This document shows positions 16,372-24,977 of a stretch of DNA of 32,005 nucleotides, piece after piece (positions within the stretch are counted from its first letter, which is position 1; each line of letters opens with the position of its first letter). The stretch spans positions 1 to 32,005 of the forward strand of contig NZ_LMEO01000031.1 of the NCBI RefSeq assembly GCF_001426375.1, read 5' to 3'. The position numbers were made by a program, and so were the translations under genes. Source of the DNA: Paenibacillus sp. Root444D2. Its GTDB lineage: Bacteria > Bacillota > Bacilli > Paenibacillales > NBRC-103111. The notes beneath the pieces are model-generated. The model searched no databases. It had not been told where the DNA came from and was given only the letters and a program-made list of their open reading frames with translations.

Positions 16372-17432
16372 GAGTCTCTCGGAATGTCCGGCATTTTGAT
16401 GTTTCTCCTCACGCATGGATTGCCGTGGCAGTCAGTCTACTATTTGCAGTGTTAGATGGACTGCAGATCATTGGGCTTTCTTTTCATTGGACAAGCATGC
16501 TGCTTCATCTCGTCCTTGTGCTCATTTATAATAGGCTGCTCCATATGATCTCCTTCAGAGTCGAAGATCGGCTAAGTGCCGGGTGGGTGCAAACCATCAT
16601 CCTTTTCTTTCCTGGCGTTGGATTTCTGATAGGATCATTTGTTTTTATAGGATTGTTGCTTTTTCGCTTTCGGCACGACTTTTACGAAGAATATGAGAAC
16701 TACGTCTATTATTCTCCGCAATCGATGGAAAGCTATAATATTAATGTAGAAGCGGAATCGAACCGGTTGCCATTCCGGGAAATCCTGATGTCAGGCGAAC
16801 CTGTGGCCAAGAAGGAGGCTTTATTTTCTCTCCTCCAATATGAAGGTAATAATAAAGTGCAGTTGTTTAACGAAGCCCTGCGCAATGAGGATCCCGAAGT
16901 GGTTCATTATGCAGCGACTAGTTTGAACTATTTAAATGAGCAATATATACGAAATATCAAGAAATGGACCTTACTTCTGCAGCAGGACGAAAAAAGCTGG
17001 GAGACATGGAAAGAATTATTAGAAACCTACCGACTATACTTGGGGAGCCACTTATTGACCGAAGAACTCGCTATGGAAGTTAGACAGACGTTCAAACAAT
17101 GGATAGGACGGGGACTTATTCAATTTCCTGATGAGCCCCGATTTATCGCAGAGCTATGCAATCTGGCACGAATGGAAAAGGATTACCAGACGTCCATCCG
17201 CCTTGCTGGGCAGCTTTCCCATGTAGGAGATTATCGTTATATGATTTATTTAACTCAAGCAGAAAAAATGTATGCAGAAGGAAAACTAAACGAACTTAGT
17301 CTATTGGCACAGCAATGGTTGGACAACAGCGTTGAGGTTCCAGACGAGCATCTGCCTGCGATCCAATTTTGGAAGGAGCTGAAGGAACAAGGTGTCCCGC
17401 AAGCTGATCATCTTTACATGCGTTATCGTTAG
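16368..17432 (+). CDS. pelE: PelE-like membrane protein with helical repeats
   Basis: A 354-aa protein identified mainly by position and architecture. Three or more membrane helices lie in the first about 105 residues (WIAVAVSLLFAVLDG, SMLLHLVLVLIYN, TIILFFPGVGFLIGSFVF). A long helical cytoplasmic part follows, with HEAT/TPR-like pairs (for example EALRNEDPEVVHYAATSLNYL). In the Pel system PelE bridges PelD and PelG and helps assemble the synthase. ATG 16368 overlaps the pelD stop (ATGA). Its 3' end overlaps pelA by 41 nt. Sequence conservation of PelE is low, so the call leans on context. Confidence 0.8.
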   Translation: MRVSRNVRHFDVSPHAWIAVAVSLLFAVLDGLQIIGLSFHWTSMLLHLVLVLIYNRLLHMISFRVEDRLSAGWVQTIILFFPGVGFLIGSFVFIGLLLFRFRHDFYEEYENYVYYSPQSMESYNINVEAESNRLPFREILMSGEPVAKKEALFSLLQYEGNNKVQLFNEALRNEDPEVVHYAATSLNYLNEQYIRNIKKWTLLLQQDEKSWETWKELLETYRLYLGSHLLTEELAMEVRQTFKQWIGRGLIQFPDEPRFIAELCNLARMEKDYQTSIRLAGQLSHVGDYRYMIYLTQAEKMYAEGKLNELSLLAQQWLDNSVEVPDEHLPAIQFWKELKEQGVPQADHLYMRYR

Positions 17433-19236
17433 TGTGCTGCTGCTCGGTGTCGGGCTGCAAACCATACGCACCGTCGACTTGTTTCCTTTATCTTCAGCAA
17501 GAAATATATACCAAGAGGCGCAGTTTCCAGTGAAGAGCTCGGCACAATCCTCCGTAGCAGGTGATAAACTCAGTCTGTATATGTATACAAATCCAAAAGA
17601 TTCAGAAGGCAATAAGGTCAAAGTCAACCTACAGACAGCACTGGGGCTTGCCAAATTGCAGGCGGATTCTATAACCGCCGACGAATTGAGGACAATTAAA
17701 CCAAGCCCGTGGACTGTCATTCTACTCACTGGCGAAGATATAAGCGAACTGGATCAGACTGTTATTCAGTCCTATTTGAATGAAGGCGGTCGGCTTCTTG
17801 CCTATACGCGTTTCTATGCTCCAGAATGGAATGACATGCTGGGGATAGAAAGTAATAACGGATTCATTGAAAGAACGATACATGGCATAGAAGTCAACCA
17901 AACTGTATTTCCCGGCTATCCTAATCTTCCAGCAAGCAATGCGCTATTTTCAAACAGTATGTTGGATATTAAGCTTAAGCCGCAGGTTAACATTTATTTA
18001 TCGGCCGAAGGAACGCCTATGCTCTGGAAAAATAACTATGGGCAGGGAAGCGTCGTGTTCTGGAACTCAACCAGCAGTATCCAGAAGGTAGGTCGAGGGC
18101 TTATGGTTCAATCCATTGGTCTGGCTCTAGACAGCCTGGTAACTTCACAAGTGGCAGTACGAAGTCTGAATATTGACGATTTCCCGTCCCCCGTTCCGCT
18201 TGTTGTTAATCCGCTAATTCGTCAGGAGTACGGACTGAGCACACCTGCATTTTATGAACGGATTTGGTGGGCGGATATGGCACGTTTCGCTAAGCTCTAT
18301 GGGTGGAAGTATACGGGCCTCATGATTGGGAATTATCAGAATCAGACGAGTTCGCCTCTCCCAACACTTCTCGGGAACTATCCGAAGATCATGCCGTATT
18401 TTGGCAGTAAGCTGCTGGGTCTAGGTGGAGAGATTGGTCTGCATGGCTATAATCATCAATCTCTGGTCACTCCAGAGGAGCCAATTAACAGTAATCTCGG
18501 CTATGTTCCTTGGTCTGATAAAGCATCCATGGTCGAAAGTCTTCAGCGTATGGTAGAGCTCGCGAACACCTTGTTTCCCGGGCATGAGTTGAAGACATAT
18601 GTGCCACCGTCCAATGTGCTGAACAAGACGGGGAAGGCAGCGATCGCTGAAGCAGTACCCTCCATTGATATCATTGCTTCCCTTTATTATGCGGGGGAGG
18701 AAGAGGGCTTTCTGGAGCAGGAATTTGGGGTGGACAGTGAATTTCCGCAATTCACGAATTTCCCCCGTATTTCATCCGGTTACTGGCTGGACGACAGTAC
18801 GAAGTTTTACGTCAATGATGTTATTGCTAATTTTGGTTTGGTGAATCACTTTGTACATCCGGACGATGCGCTCGATATCAAACGTTCCTCAGGAAAAGGC
18901 TGGAAGTTTTTGAGTGAGCAATTCGAAGCATGGATGGCATCACTCAATAAAAGCTATGCGTATCTTCAACCTTTAACGGTTAGGGACGCGGTGAAGAAGC
19001 TAAGTATCTACTCGGCCGGAAAGGTCGACGTTCATTACAGTAAAGACGTAATTACAATTACGACCAAGGATGAATTGGTCCCCATGCATTACACCGTCCG
19101 TGTGCCAAAAAACCGAACACCAGAGATTTCCAAGGAAGCCGGCGTACTGACACGTATGGAACATACGGATGGACTGTGGCATTTGGAGGCTCATCAACCT
19201 ACTGTGACCCTACAATTGAAGGAAATGAAGCCATGA
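17392..19236 (+). CDS. pelA: PelA-like polysaccharide deacetylase, membrane-anchored (DUF2194-like)
   Basis: A 614-aa protein with an N-terminal hydrophobic segment (residues 5-22, KLIIFTCVIVSVLLLGVGL) that serves as anchor or signal. A Rossmann-like part follows (about 80-240: WTVILLTGEDISEL, YLNEGGRLLAYTRF), then a NodB-like CE domain. Its metal-site motifs are NIDDFP (D262, D263) and GLHGYNHQS (H351, H355), with LQPLTVRDAV near the end. It matches the deacetylase-only PelA of Gram-positive pel clusters, lacking the N-terminal hydrolase domain of Gram-negative PelA. Partial deacetylation would give the polymer positive charge. The start is GTG 17392 inside pelE, with AAGGA upstream. It overlaps pelF by 4 nt (ATGA). 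Confidence 0.87.
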   Translation: MSRKLIIFTCVIVSVLLLGVGLQTIRTVDLFPLSSARNIYQEAQFPVKSSAQSSVAGDKLSLYMYTNPKDSEGNKVKVNLQTALGLAKLQADSITADELRTIKPSPWTVILLTGEDISELDQTVIQSYLNEGGRLLAYTRFYAPEWNDMLGIESNNGFIERTIHGIEVNQTVFPGYPNLPASNALFSNSMLDIKLKPQVNIYLSAEGTPMLWKNNYGQGSVVFWNSTSSIQKVGRGLMVQSIGLALDSLVTSQVAVRSLNIDDFPSPVPLVVNPLIRQEYGLSTPAFYERIWWADMARFAKLYGWKYTGLMIGNYQNQTSSPLPTLLGNYPKIMPYFGSKLLGLGGEIGLHGYNHQSLVTPEEPINSNLGYVPWSDKASMVESLQRMVELANTLFPGHELKTYVPPSNVLNKTGKAAIAEAVPSIDIIASLYYAGEEEGFLEQEFGVDSEFPQFTNFPRISSGYWLDDSTKFYVNDVIANFGLVNHFVHPDDALDIKRSSGKGWKFLSEQFEAWMASLNKSYAYLQPLTVRDAVKKLSIYSAGKVDVHYSKDVITITTKDELVPMHYTVRVPKNRTPEISKEAGVLTRMEHTDGLWHLEAHQPTVTLQLKEMKP

Positions 19237-20645
19237 AAATCGCATTGATAGTGGAAGGAAGTTACCCTTACGTGTCAGGCGGGGTAGCGAATTGGATTCA
19301 GATGTTGGTCTCGGCCATGCCAGAGCATGAATTTGAAATCATCGCGATTTCTTCATCTCGTAAAGAGGCCTCAAGCTATAAGTACAAGCTTCCGCCCAAT
19401 ATTTCAGGCATTCATGATGTTTTCATGATGGATTACCTGAGTCTAGAGGAGGGTAAGCCTCCACGATTGACCAAGAAAGAGGCTGCATCCTGTCTGGAGT
19501 GGTTTGCTTTTCAAAAAAATTCCGAGCAATCTATTCCCTGCATTGCTGATCCTATAAGGCTGGGAAACCCGATTTCCTTTATGAAGAGTGAAATATTTTG
19601 GGATTTCCTGGTTGCATCCTATGAGCAAGAAATGCCGAATCATTCGTTTAATAGCTATTTCTGGACGTGGAGATCCATGTACCTCCCCGCCATTTATTTG
19701 CTGCAGCAATCCTATCCGATAGCCGATGTATATCATGCTGTTTCAACCGGATATGCTGGCTTGATCGCGACCTATCTGCGATTGAAGCACAAGAAGCCAT
19801 TCCTGCTTACGGAGCATGGCGTTTACGCACGTGAAAGGGAAGAAGAGATTTTGAAATCAGTGTGGGTAGATCCTCCCTTCAAAAAAAGATGGATTGCCTA
19901 TTTCTACCATATGTCTCAAGGCGCTTATCACACGGCTGACCGAACCATTTCTCTATATAAAGGTACGCATCAAATTCAGCTTGAGCTCGGACTTCAGGCT
20001 GAGAAAGCAATGATTATCCCCAATGGCATTGATTATCACAGATTGTCAGTGCTTCCAAGACATCTAGGTACCTCCGGTGGAGGGATCGTCTTCGGCGCCT
20101 TAGTGCGTCTCGTACCCATTAAGGATATTAAGACGATGCTCTATGCTGTTCGGCTTGCCAGCCATGACATCCCTGACATCCGTCTTTGGATTATGGGGCC
20201 TACGGATGAAGATCCTGATTACTATCAAGAATGCGTTGCCTTAACCCGCAATCTCCATTTGGAGGAGATTGTTACTTTTATGGGAAAGGTAGCCATTGAC
20301 GAATATTTACCCAAGATTGATGCGCTCATACTGAGCTCGATTAGTGAAGGTCAGCCCCTCGCCGTTCTGGAAGGAATGGCCGCAGGAATACCATGGATCT
20401 GTACGGAGGTAGGCAGCTGCCGCGAGCTGCTGGAGGGGAAGGATGAGCACGATGTCGGAATAGCCGGCTATGTCGTTCCTCCTGTTAATCCAAAAGCCAT
20501 GTCTGAGGCTATGGTGAAAATGTATTCACTCCCGGATGAGCGAGCCTATATGGGACAAGTTGGACGTAATCGTGTGGAAGCCTATTATCAGATTGATCAT
20601 TTTATTGATGCTTATCGGCAGTTATATGATGAGGTGGTTACCTAA
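19233..20645 (+). CDS. pelF: Pel polysaccharide glycosyltransferase PelF (GT4)
   Basis: A 470-aa cytosolic GT4 enzyme that polymerises Pel from UDP-N-acetyl-hexosamine. The PelF hallmark MKIALIVEGSYPYVSGGVA opens the protein, and YHAVSTGYAG and LLTEHGVYARERE follow in the N-terminal domain. The C-terminal nucleotide-binding domain has IPNGID, FGALVRLVPIKDI and the E-x7-E region SEGQPLAVLEGMAAG. ATG 19233 is chosen because it overlaps the pelA stop and begins the conserved motif; an in-frame start 57 nt earlier would lie inside pelA. It joins pelG by TAATG. Confidence 0.94.
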   Translation: MKIALIVEGSYPYVSGGVANWIQMLVSAMPEHEFEIIAISSSRKEASSYKYKLPPNISGIHDVFMMDYLSLEEGKPPRLTKKEAASCLEWFAFQKNSEQSIPCIADPIRLGNPISFMKSEIFWDFLVASYEQEMPNHSFNSYFWTWRSMYLPAIYLLQQSYPIADVYHAVSTGYAGLIATYLRLKHKKPFLLTEHGVYAREREEEILKSVWVDPPFKKRWIAYFYHMSQGAYHTADRTISLYKGTHQIQLELGLQAEKAMIIPNGIDYHRLSVLPRHLGTSGGGIVFGALVRLVPIKDIKTMLYAVRLASHDIPDIRLWIMGPTDEDPDYYQECVALTRNLHLEEIVTFMGKVAIDEYLPKIDALILSSISEGQPLAVLEGMAAGIPWICTEVGSCRELLEGKDEHDVGIAGYVVPPVNPKAMSEAMVKMYSLPDERAYMGQVGRNRVEAYYQIDHFIDAYRQLYDEVVT

Positions 20646-22102
20646 TGGCGGGAATCGGATTTACCCTACAGAAGTTGTTCCGCGATGACTATCTTACACT
20701 TAGAGTTAGGGCTTATACCTACGCTTCTTTCATTGCTGCTGGTCCATGGATGCTATCTGTCGGCAGTATTGCTTTGATTAACTTTATTCTTGTTCAATTC
20801 GGTCATGTAGATGATGCTCAGCGTCAATTGTTTATTGTTACGGTATCGTATTGTTTCATTTTCTCCCAAATACTTTCCGGAGGCTGGCAGCTAAGTGTTA
20901 CAAGGTATTTGGCCGATCATTTCTTTCAAAATCGTCTAGAGGTCGTCACACCGACCTATGTGGGTATAAGCAGGATCATACTCGGTATTTCGCTCATTGT
21001 TACTGTGTTTTTTTATTGGTCGTCCCCATTATCCATGGTTTATAAAGTGACGAGCGTTTTATTGTTTTTTATGATTGGACAAATTTGGCTGGCCATGGTC
21101 TTTTTAACCGCGGCTAAGGATTATAAGATTATTTCATATTCGTTTTTGGCGGGTGGACTGGTCTCGATTATCGGTGTTAATGTTATGCTGAGGTACCCGA
21201 TTGCTTTCGAGCAACATGAGCAGGCAACCAACATTTTAATTGGTTTTAGCTGTGGTATTCTACTTACCATGAGCATGCTGGTATTTGTGCTGCTGCGCTC
21301 GTTTCCGGCTAAAGAAGCGTCTAATCCATATGGTTTTTTACATTATGTTGATAAATATCCTTCACTCCTTTGGATCGGATTTCTGTATAACATGGGCGTC
21401 TGGATGCATAACATCATCATTTGGTTAGGACCATCGGGAGTCCGGATTGAAGAGACGTTTATGTATAGCCCTATCTATGATACCCCAGTCTTTCTAGCAA
21501 ATCTGACGATCATTCCGTCACTCGTTCTGTTCATCGTTTCCGTGGAGACGCAATTTTATGATAAATACAAAACGTTTTACGGCTATGTGACCCATGGCGG
21601 AACGCTGGAGATGATCACCAAGGCGAAGAAGCGAATGGTCGAGGTACTCTGGCGTGAATTGTATCGTCTGACGAAACTGCAAGGCATTTTGACGTTATTT
21701 ATCATTTTAATCAGTGATTTGCTCTTAGAAAGGCTTGGCTTACAAGAAATCGTAATCGACATTTTTAAGATGTGTGCGCTAGGAGCACTGATGAATTCCA
21801 TCATGCTCATTAATATCTTAATCATGCTGTATTTCGAAGATCGTAAAGGGGCAGTCATTACCGGGGGAATCTATTTCACCTTCAATGTGATATTAACTTT
21901 CGCACTGATGCCTCTTGGCTTCGATTATTATGGGTTTAGCTACTTTATGGCAGGGCTTGCTGCTTATAGCTGGAGCGGCTTTCGATTGCTGACGTTCTTG
22001 AAGCGGATCGAGGTTCATACCTTTATCTCACAAAGTATTATTAATAAGGAAGTACGAGGATTCTTCACCCGATTAAGTGAAAAAGCTTACTGGCGATCCT
22101 AA
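20645..22102 (+). CDS. pelG: Pel exporter, multi-pass membrane protein PelG
   Basis: A 485-aa, roughly 12-helix protein of the Wzx/MATE-like flippase superfamily, thought to carry the growing Pel chain across the membrane with PelD and PelE. The start MAGIGFTLQKLFRDD and the following helix AAGPWMLSVGSIALI are typical of PelG. Helices continue to the C-terminus, ending in a short basic cytosolic tail. ATG overlaps the pelF stop. It is the last gene before a strong terminator; no outer-membrane export genes (pelB, pelC) follow, as expected in a Gram-positive. Confidence 0.93.
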   Translation: MAGIGFTLQKLFRDDYLTLRVRAYTYASFIAAGPWMLSVGSIALINFILVQFGHVDDAQRQLFIVTVSYCFIFSQILSGGWQLSVTRYLADHFFQNRLEVVTPTYVGISRIILGISLIVTVFFYWSSPLSMVYKVTSVLLFFMIGQIWLAMVFLTAAKDYKIISYSFLAGGLVSIIGVNVMLRYPIAFEQHEQATNILIGFSCGILLTMSMLVFVLLRSFPAKEASNPYGFLHYVDKYPSLLWIGFLYNMGVWMHNIIIWLGPSGVRIEETFMYSPIYDTPVFLANLTIIPSLVLFIVSVETQFYDKYKTFYGYVTHGGTLEMITKAKKRMVEVLWRELYRLTKLQGILTLFIILISDLLLERLGLQEIVIDIFKMCALGALMNSIMLINILIMLYFEDRKGAVITGGIYFTFNVILTFALMPLGFDYYGFSYFMAGLAAYSWSGFRLLTFLKRIEVHTFISQSIINKEVRGFFTRLSEKAYWRS

Positions 22103-22128
22103 AATTAATAGGTTGCGGCTTAGACTGA

Positions 22129-22166
22129 AACAACTTCCATAGACATCTATGGAGGTTGTTTTTTTT
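22129..22166 (+). terminator. Rho-independent terminator of pel operon
   Basis: AACAACTTCCATAGA (22129-22143) pairs with TCTATGGAGGTTGTT (22146-22160) through one G-T pair, with a very tight loop. Six further Ts follow at 22161-22166. Confidence 0.9.
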
Positions 22167-22181
22167 ATTGTTTCCGCATAG

Positions 22182-23039
22182 CTATCTAGCCGACTTTCTA
22201 GCTGCAGCGGGAGTCATTCCCAGTACTCTTTTGAACATGGCATGAAAATGAGGTAAGCTCTCAAAGCCGCACATTTCTGCGATGATGCTAATGTTGAGAT
22301 CGTTTTCGCTAAGCAGCTGCTTAGCTCGGATAATTCTTTTGGTCATAATATAGGCGGTAATATTCATCCCGATTAACTGCTTAAATACCCGGCTGAAATG
22401 GGCAGGTGTGACGGAAGCTTGCTTCGAAAGCGTCTTAAGGCCGATGTCCTCACAGAAATGCTGATCGATATAGAGCAAGATTTCCCTCATCCACATAGGG
22501 GGAGCAATGGAATCCCCTGCGTTTGTGCCAGTTCCCAAATCACGATTCAAAAAAAGCAAGAGTTGAAGGAGCTGCAGCAAGATAGCTTGACGGTGCCCCA
22601 AATTGGGATGGTTGCATTCATATTGAATAGATTCCAACCACACATCTAGGTGTTGACGCTGCGGGAGTAGCGTTTCAAACTTGTAATTGCGGTGTTCTGC
22701 GGCTTGCTCGAAGCAATGCAAATAAGTGAAAGAGTCACCCAAGTGAGGAGCCTGTACGATGCTAGGGCTGAAATAAATCGCTGTGGACGTTACAGGCATC
22801 TCTCTATCCGGCGTTGCCCGGTGAATCGTATTGCCAGGGATGAGGAAGAGATCTCCTTGCTTCATTTCATAAAAAGTATGATCGATAAAGAAGGTTCCTT
22901 TTCCTCGATACACATACACAATTTCATACCAGTCGTGGAAATGATCAGGAAGCTCGCTTTGCGAGCTCTTTGTATTTTTATAGGCAAATGAAAATGGGAA
23001 GGCATCATTCGCATCGAACACTTTACGTACGGGATGCAT
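22182..23039 (-). CDS. AraC-family transcriptional regulator with cupin sensor
   Basis: A 285-aa regulator. The N-terminal cupin (about residues 30-110: HFHDWYEIVYVYRGKG, MKQGDLFLIPGNTIH) should bind a sugar or sugar acid. The C-terminal pair of helix-turn-helix motifs (about 185-285) has LSKQASVTPAHFSRVFKQLI and IIAEMCGFESLPHFHAMFKR. GGAGG lies 7 nt before ATG. It is divergent from the three-gene L-galactose-type operon and is most simply its activator. Confidence 0.92.
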   Translation of the reverse strand: MHPVRKVFDANDAFPFSFAYKNTKSSQSELPDHFHDWYEIVYVYRGKGTFFIDHTFYEMKQGDLFLIPGNTIHRATPDREMPVTSTAIYFSPSIVQAPHLGDSFTYLHCFEQAAEHRNYKFETLLPQRQHLDVWLESIQYECNHPNLGHRQAILLQLLQLLLFLNRDLGTGTNAGDSIAPPMWMREILLYIDQHFCEDIGLKTLSKQASVTPAHFSRVFKQLIGMNITAYIMTKRIIRAKQLLSENDLNISIIAEMCGFESLPHFHAMFKRVLGMTPAAARKSAR

Positions 23040-23111
23040 AAGATTCCTCCTTCAAGATAACTCGTAATCCCATGATATCAAAAAACCGTATAAAGATGCT
23101 AGATATCATTA

Positions 23112-23158
23112 TTTCATATGATTTATTTGGTGATACAATAGAAGAAAGCGGTACCAAA
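23112..23158 (+). promoter_or_regulatory. Candidate promoter and operator for the lactonase operon
   Basis: TACAAT (23134-23139) is preceded by TG one base upstream, forming an extended -10, with a weak TTTCAT (23112-23117) 16 bp before it. TTTGGT (23126-23131) and ACCAAA (23153-23158) flank the -10 and likely start as an inverted repeat. A regulator site is inferred. Confidence 0.45.
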
Positions 23159-23184
23159 TATGGATAATGAAGAGGAGATTCTCT

Positions 23185-24015
23185 ATGCGGATCGATGCGC
23201 ACCAGCATTATTGGAAGTTGGATCGGGGGGACTATGGGTGGCTTACACCGGAGCTGTCGGTATTGTATCGTGATTTTCTGCCGGACGACTTATTGCCTCA
23301 CCTGCACCAGCACAACTTGGATCAAACCATTGTTGTTCAAGCGGCGCCGACATTAGAAGAAACAGATTATCTATTATCCCTAAGTGAGGAATCAGATACA
23401 ATTGCCGGTGTAGTAGGTTGGCTCAATCTGAATGATCCTGACTTCCATATCCATTATAAAAGGTTTAGCCAGCATCCCAAATATGTAGGCTTTAGGGTCA
23501 TGATTCAAGAAATGTCGGATGCGAGTGTAATACTTGAGCCTCATTTTGTAGAAGCGTTACGTTATTTTGCTGAAAAAGACGTACCCGTTGATCTGCTTGT
23601 CGTATCTCATCAATTGGAGCCGGTGGTTCAACTTTTGAATCTGGTTCCGGGTTTACGCGCAGTTATTGATCATATGGCTAAGCCGCGAATTGCGGATGGT
23701 GTTATTGAACCTTGGAAAAGCCAAATGGCGGCTATTGCGAAGCATCCAAATATATATTGTAAGCTATCAGGTATGGTGACAGAAGCCAATCATACGGAGT
23801 GGAAACATGAGGATTTGACTGCGTATATCCAGCATGTGCTAGATGTATTCGGAACGGATCGTGTTTTATTCGGCAGTGATTGGCCGGTTTGTTTGCTAGC
23901 AGCCGAGTACGAAGACGTTGTTGATGTGCTTACTCAAGCTTTGCCAGGAAATTGGTCGGAAGCAGATAAAGCACGGCTATTCGGATTAAATGCAAAGGAG
24001 TTTTATAAATTATGA
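23185..24015 (+). CDS. Amidohydrolase-family sugar lactonase (COG3618)
   Basis: A 276-aa TIM-barrel hydrolase of the L-fuconolactonase/L-rhamnonolactonase group. Metal and active-site motifs: MRIDAHQHYW (H6, H8), VVSHQ, VIDHMAKP, a YCKLSGMV strand and LFGSDWPV with the conserved Asp. In context it would open the lactone made by the next gene product, probably L-galactonolactone. ATG 23185 is chosen because AGAGGAG lies 7-8 nt before it; the ATG at 23167 precedes that site. It overlaps the next gene by 4 nt (ATGA). Confidence 0.85.
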   Translation: MRIDAHQHYWKLDRGDYGWLTPELSVLYRDFLPDDLLPHLHQHNLDQTIVVQAAPTLEETDYLLSLSEESDTIAGVVGWLNLNDPDFHIHYKRFSQHPKYVGFRVMIQEMSDASVILEPHFVEALRYFAEKDVPVDLLVVSHQLEPVVQLLNLVPGLRAVIDHMAKPRIADGVIEPWKSQMAAIAKHPNIYCKLSGMVTEANHTEWKHEDLTAYIQHVLDVFGTDRVLFGSDWPVCLLAAEYEDVVDVLTQALPGNWSEADKARLFGLNAKEFYKL

Positions 24016-24956
24016 AGTATCGTAAATTAGGCAAAACCGGGCTTGACGTCTCCGTGCTGAGCTTTGGGGCATCCTCCCTAGGATCTGTATTCCGTGAAAC
24101 GAACGAAGAAGAAAGTATTCGCACCGTTCATACCGCGATTGATATGGGCATTAATCTGATTGATGTATCACCATTTTATGGGTTAACCAAGGCAGAAACA
24201 GTACTAGGTAAGGCGATAACCCAATTGGAGCGGGATCGTTTCATCCTGACGACGAAGGCAGGGCGGTACGGATCCGAAGATTTCGATTTCTCGAAGCAGC
24301 GAATTCTGGAAAGTGTCGATGAGAGCTTACAGCGGCTTCAGACGGATTATATCGATATCTTATATTTACACGATATTGAATTTGTCCCATTCAACGAGAT
24401 TCTTGAAGGCGCCTATCCTGCGCTGGATGAATTGAAGCAATCAGGCAAGATTCGTTATTTTGGGGTATCCGGTTTACCGTTATCTATTTTTGAAAAGGCG
24501 TTGGCTCACAAAGAGTTGGATTCCATCTTGTCGTACTGTCACTATTCTTTGAACGATACTTCCTTACTGGATATAGTTCCGCTTCTGGAACAGCATGGGG
24601 TCGGTTTGGTGAATGCATCACCATTGTCGATGGGGCTTCTGAGCACTAGACCGGCAGCGGATTGGCATCCAGCCTCAGGCGAAATTCAGCGTCTATGTAA
24701 GCAGGCAGCTGAACACTGTGCAAGTAAGGGAACTGACATTGCCAAGCTGGCTGTGCAGTATGCAACGGCGAATGAACGCATCCCTACGACTTTGGTGAGT
24801 ACAGCAAACCCGGAAAATATACGCAAGAATATCGAATGGACGGATGAATCTATTGATGTCGAGCTGCTTCATGAGGTTCTGGAGATTTTGAGCCCCATTC
24901 ATAATAAGTCTTGGATTAGTGGAAGACCAGAATATAACGAGAAGACCTATGTATAA
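24012..24956 (+). CDS. Aldo/keto reductase, probable L-galactose 1-dehydrogenase
   Basis: A 314-aa AKR. The catalytic tetrad is visible: Asp51, Tyr56 (DVSPFYG), Lys82 (TTKAGRY) and His120 (YLHDIEF). Several stretches follow plant L-galactose dehydrogenase as I know it: FGASSLGSVF, DFDFS, LHDIEF, ILSYCHYSLND, ASPLSMGLL and WHPAS. The reaction would be L-galactose to L-galactono-lactone with NAD(P) reduction. L-fucose differs only at C6 and is a plausible alternative substrate. Start overlaps the lactonase stop. Confidence 0.82.
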   Translation: MKYRKLGKTGLDVSVLSFGASSLGSVFRETNEEESIRTVHTAIDMGINLIDVSPFYGLTKAETVLGKAITQLERDRFILTTKAGRYGSEDFDFSKQRILESVDESLQRLQTDYIDILYLHDIEFVPFNEILEGAYPALDELKQSGKIRYFGVSGLPLSIFEKALAHKELDSILSYCHYSLNDTSLLDIVPLLEQHGVGLVNASPLSMGLLSTRPAADWHPASGEIQRLCKQAAEHCASKGTDIAKLAVQYATANERIPTTLVSTANPENIRKNIEWTDESIDVELLHEVLEILSPIHNKSWISGRPEYNEKTYV

Positions 24957-24977
24957 TCGGACAGGGGGAAACCAGTT

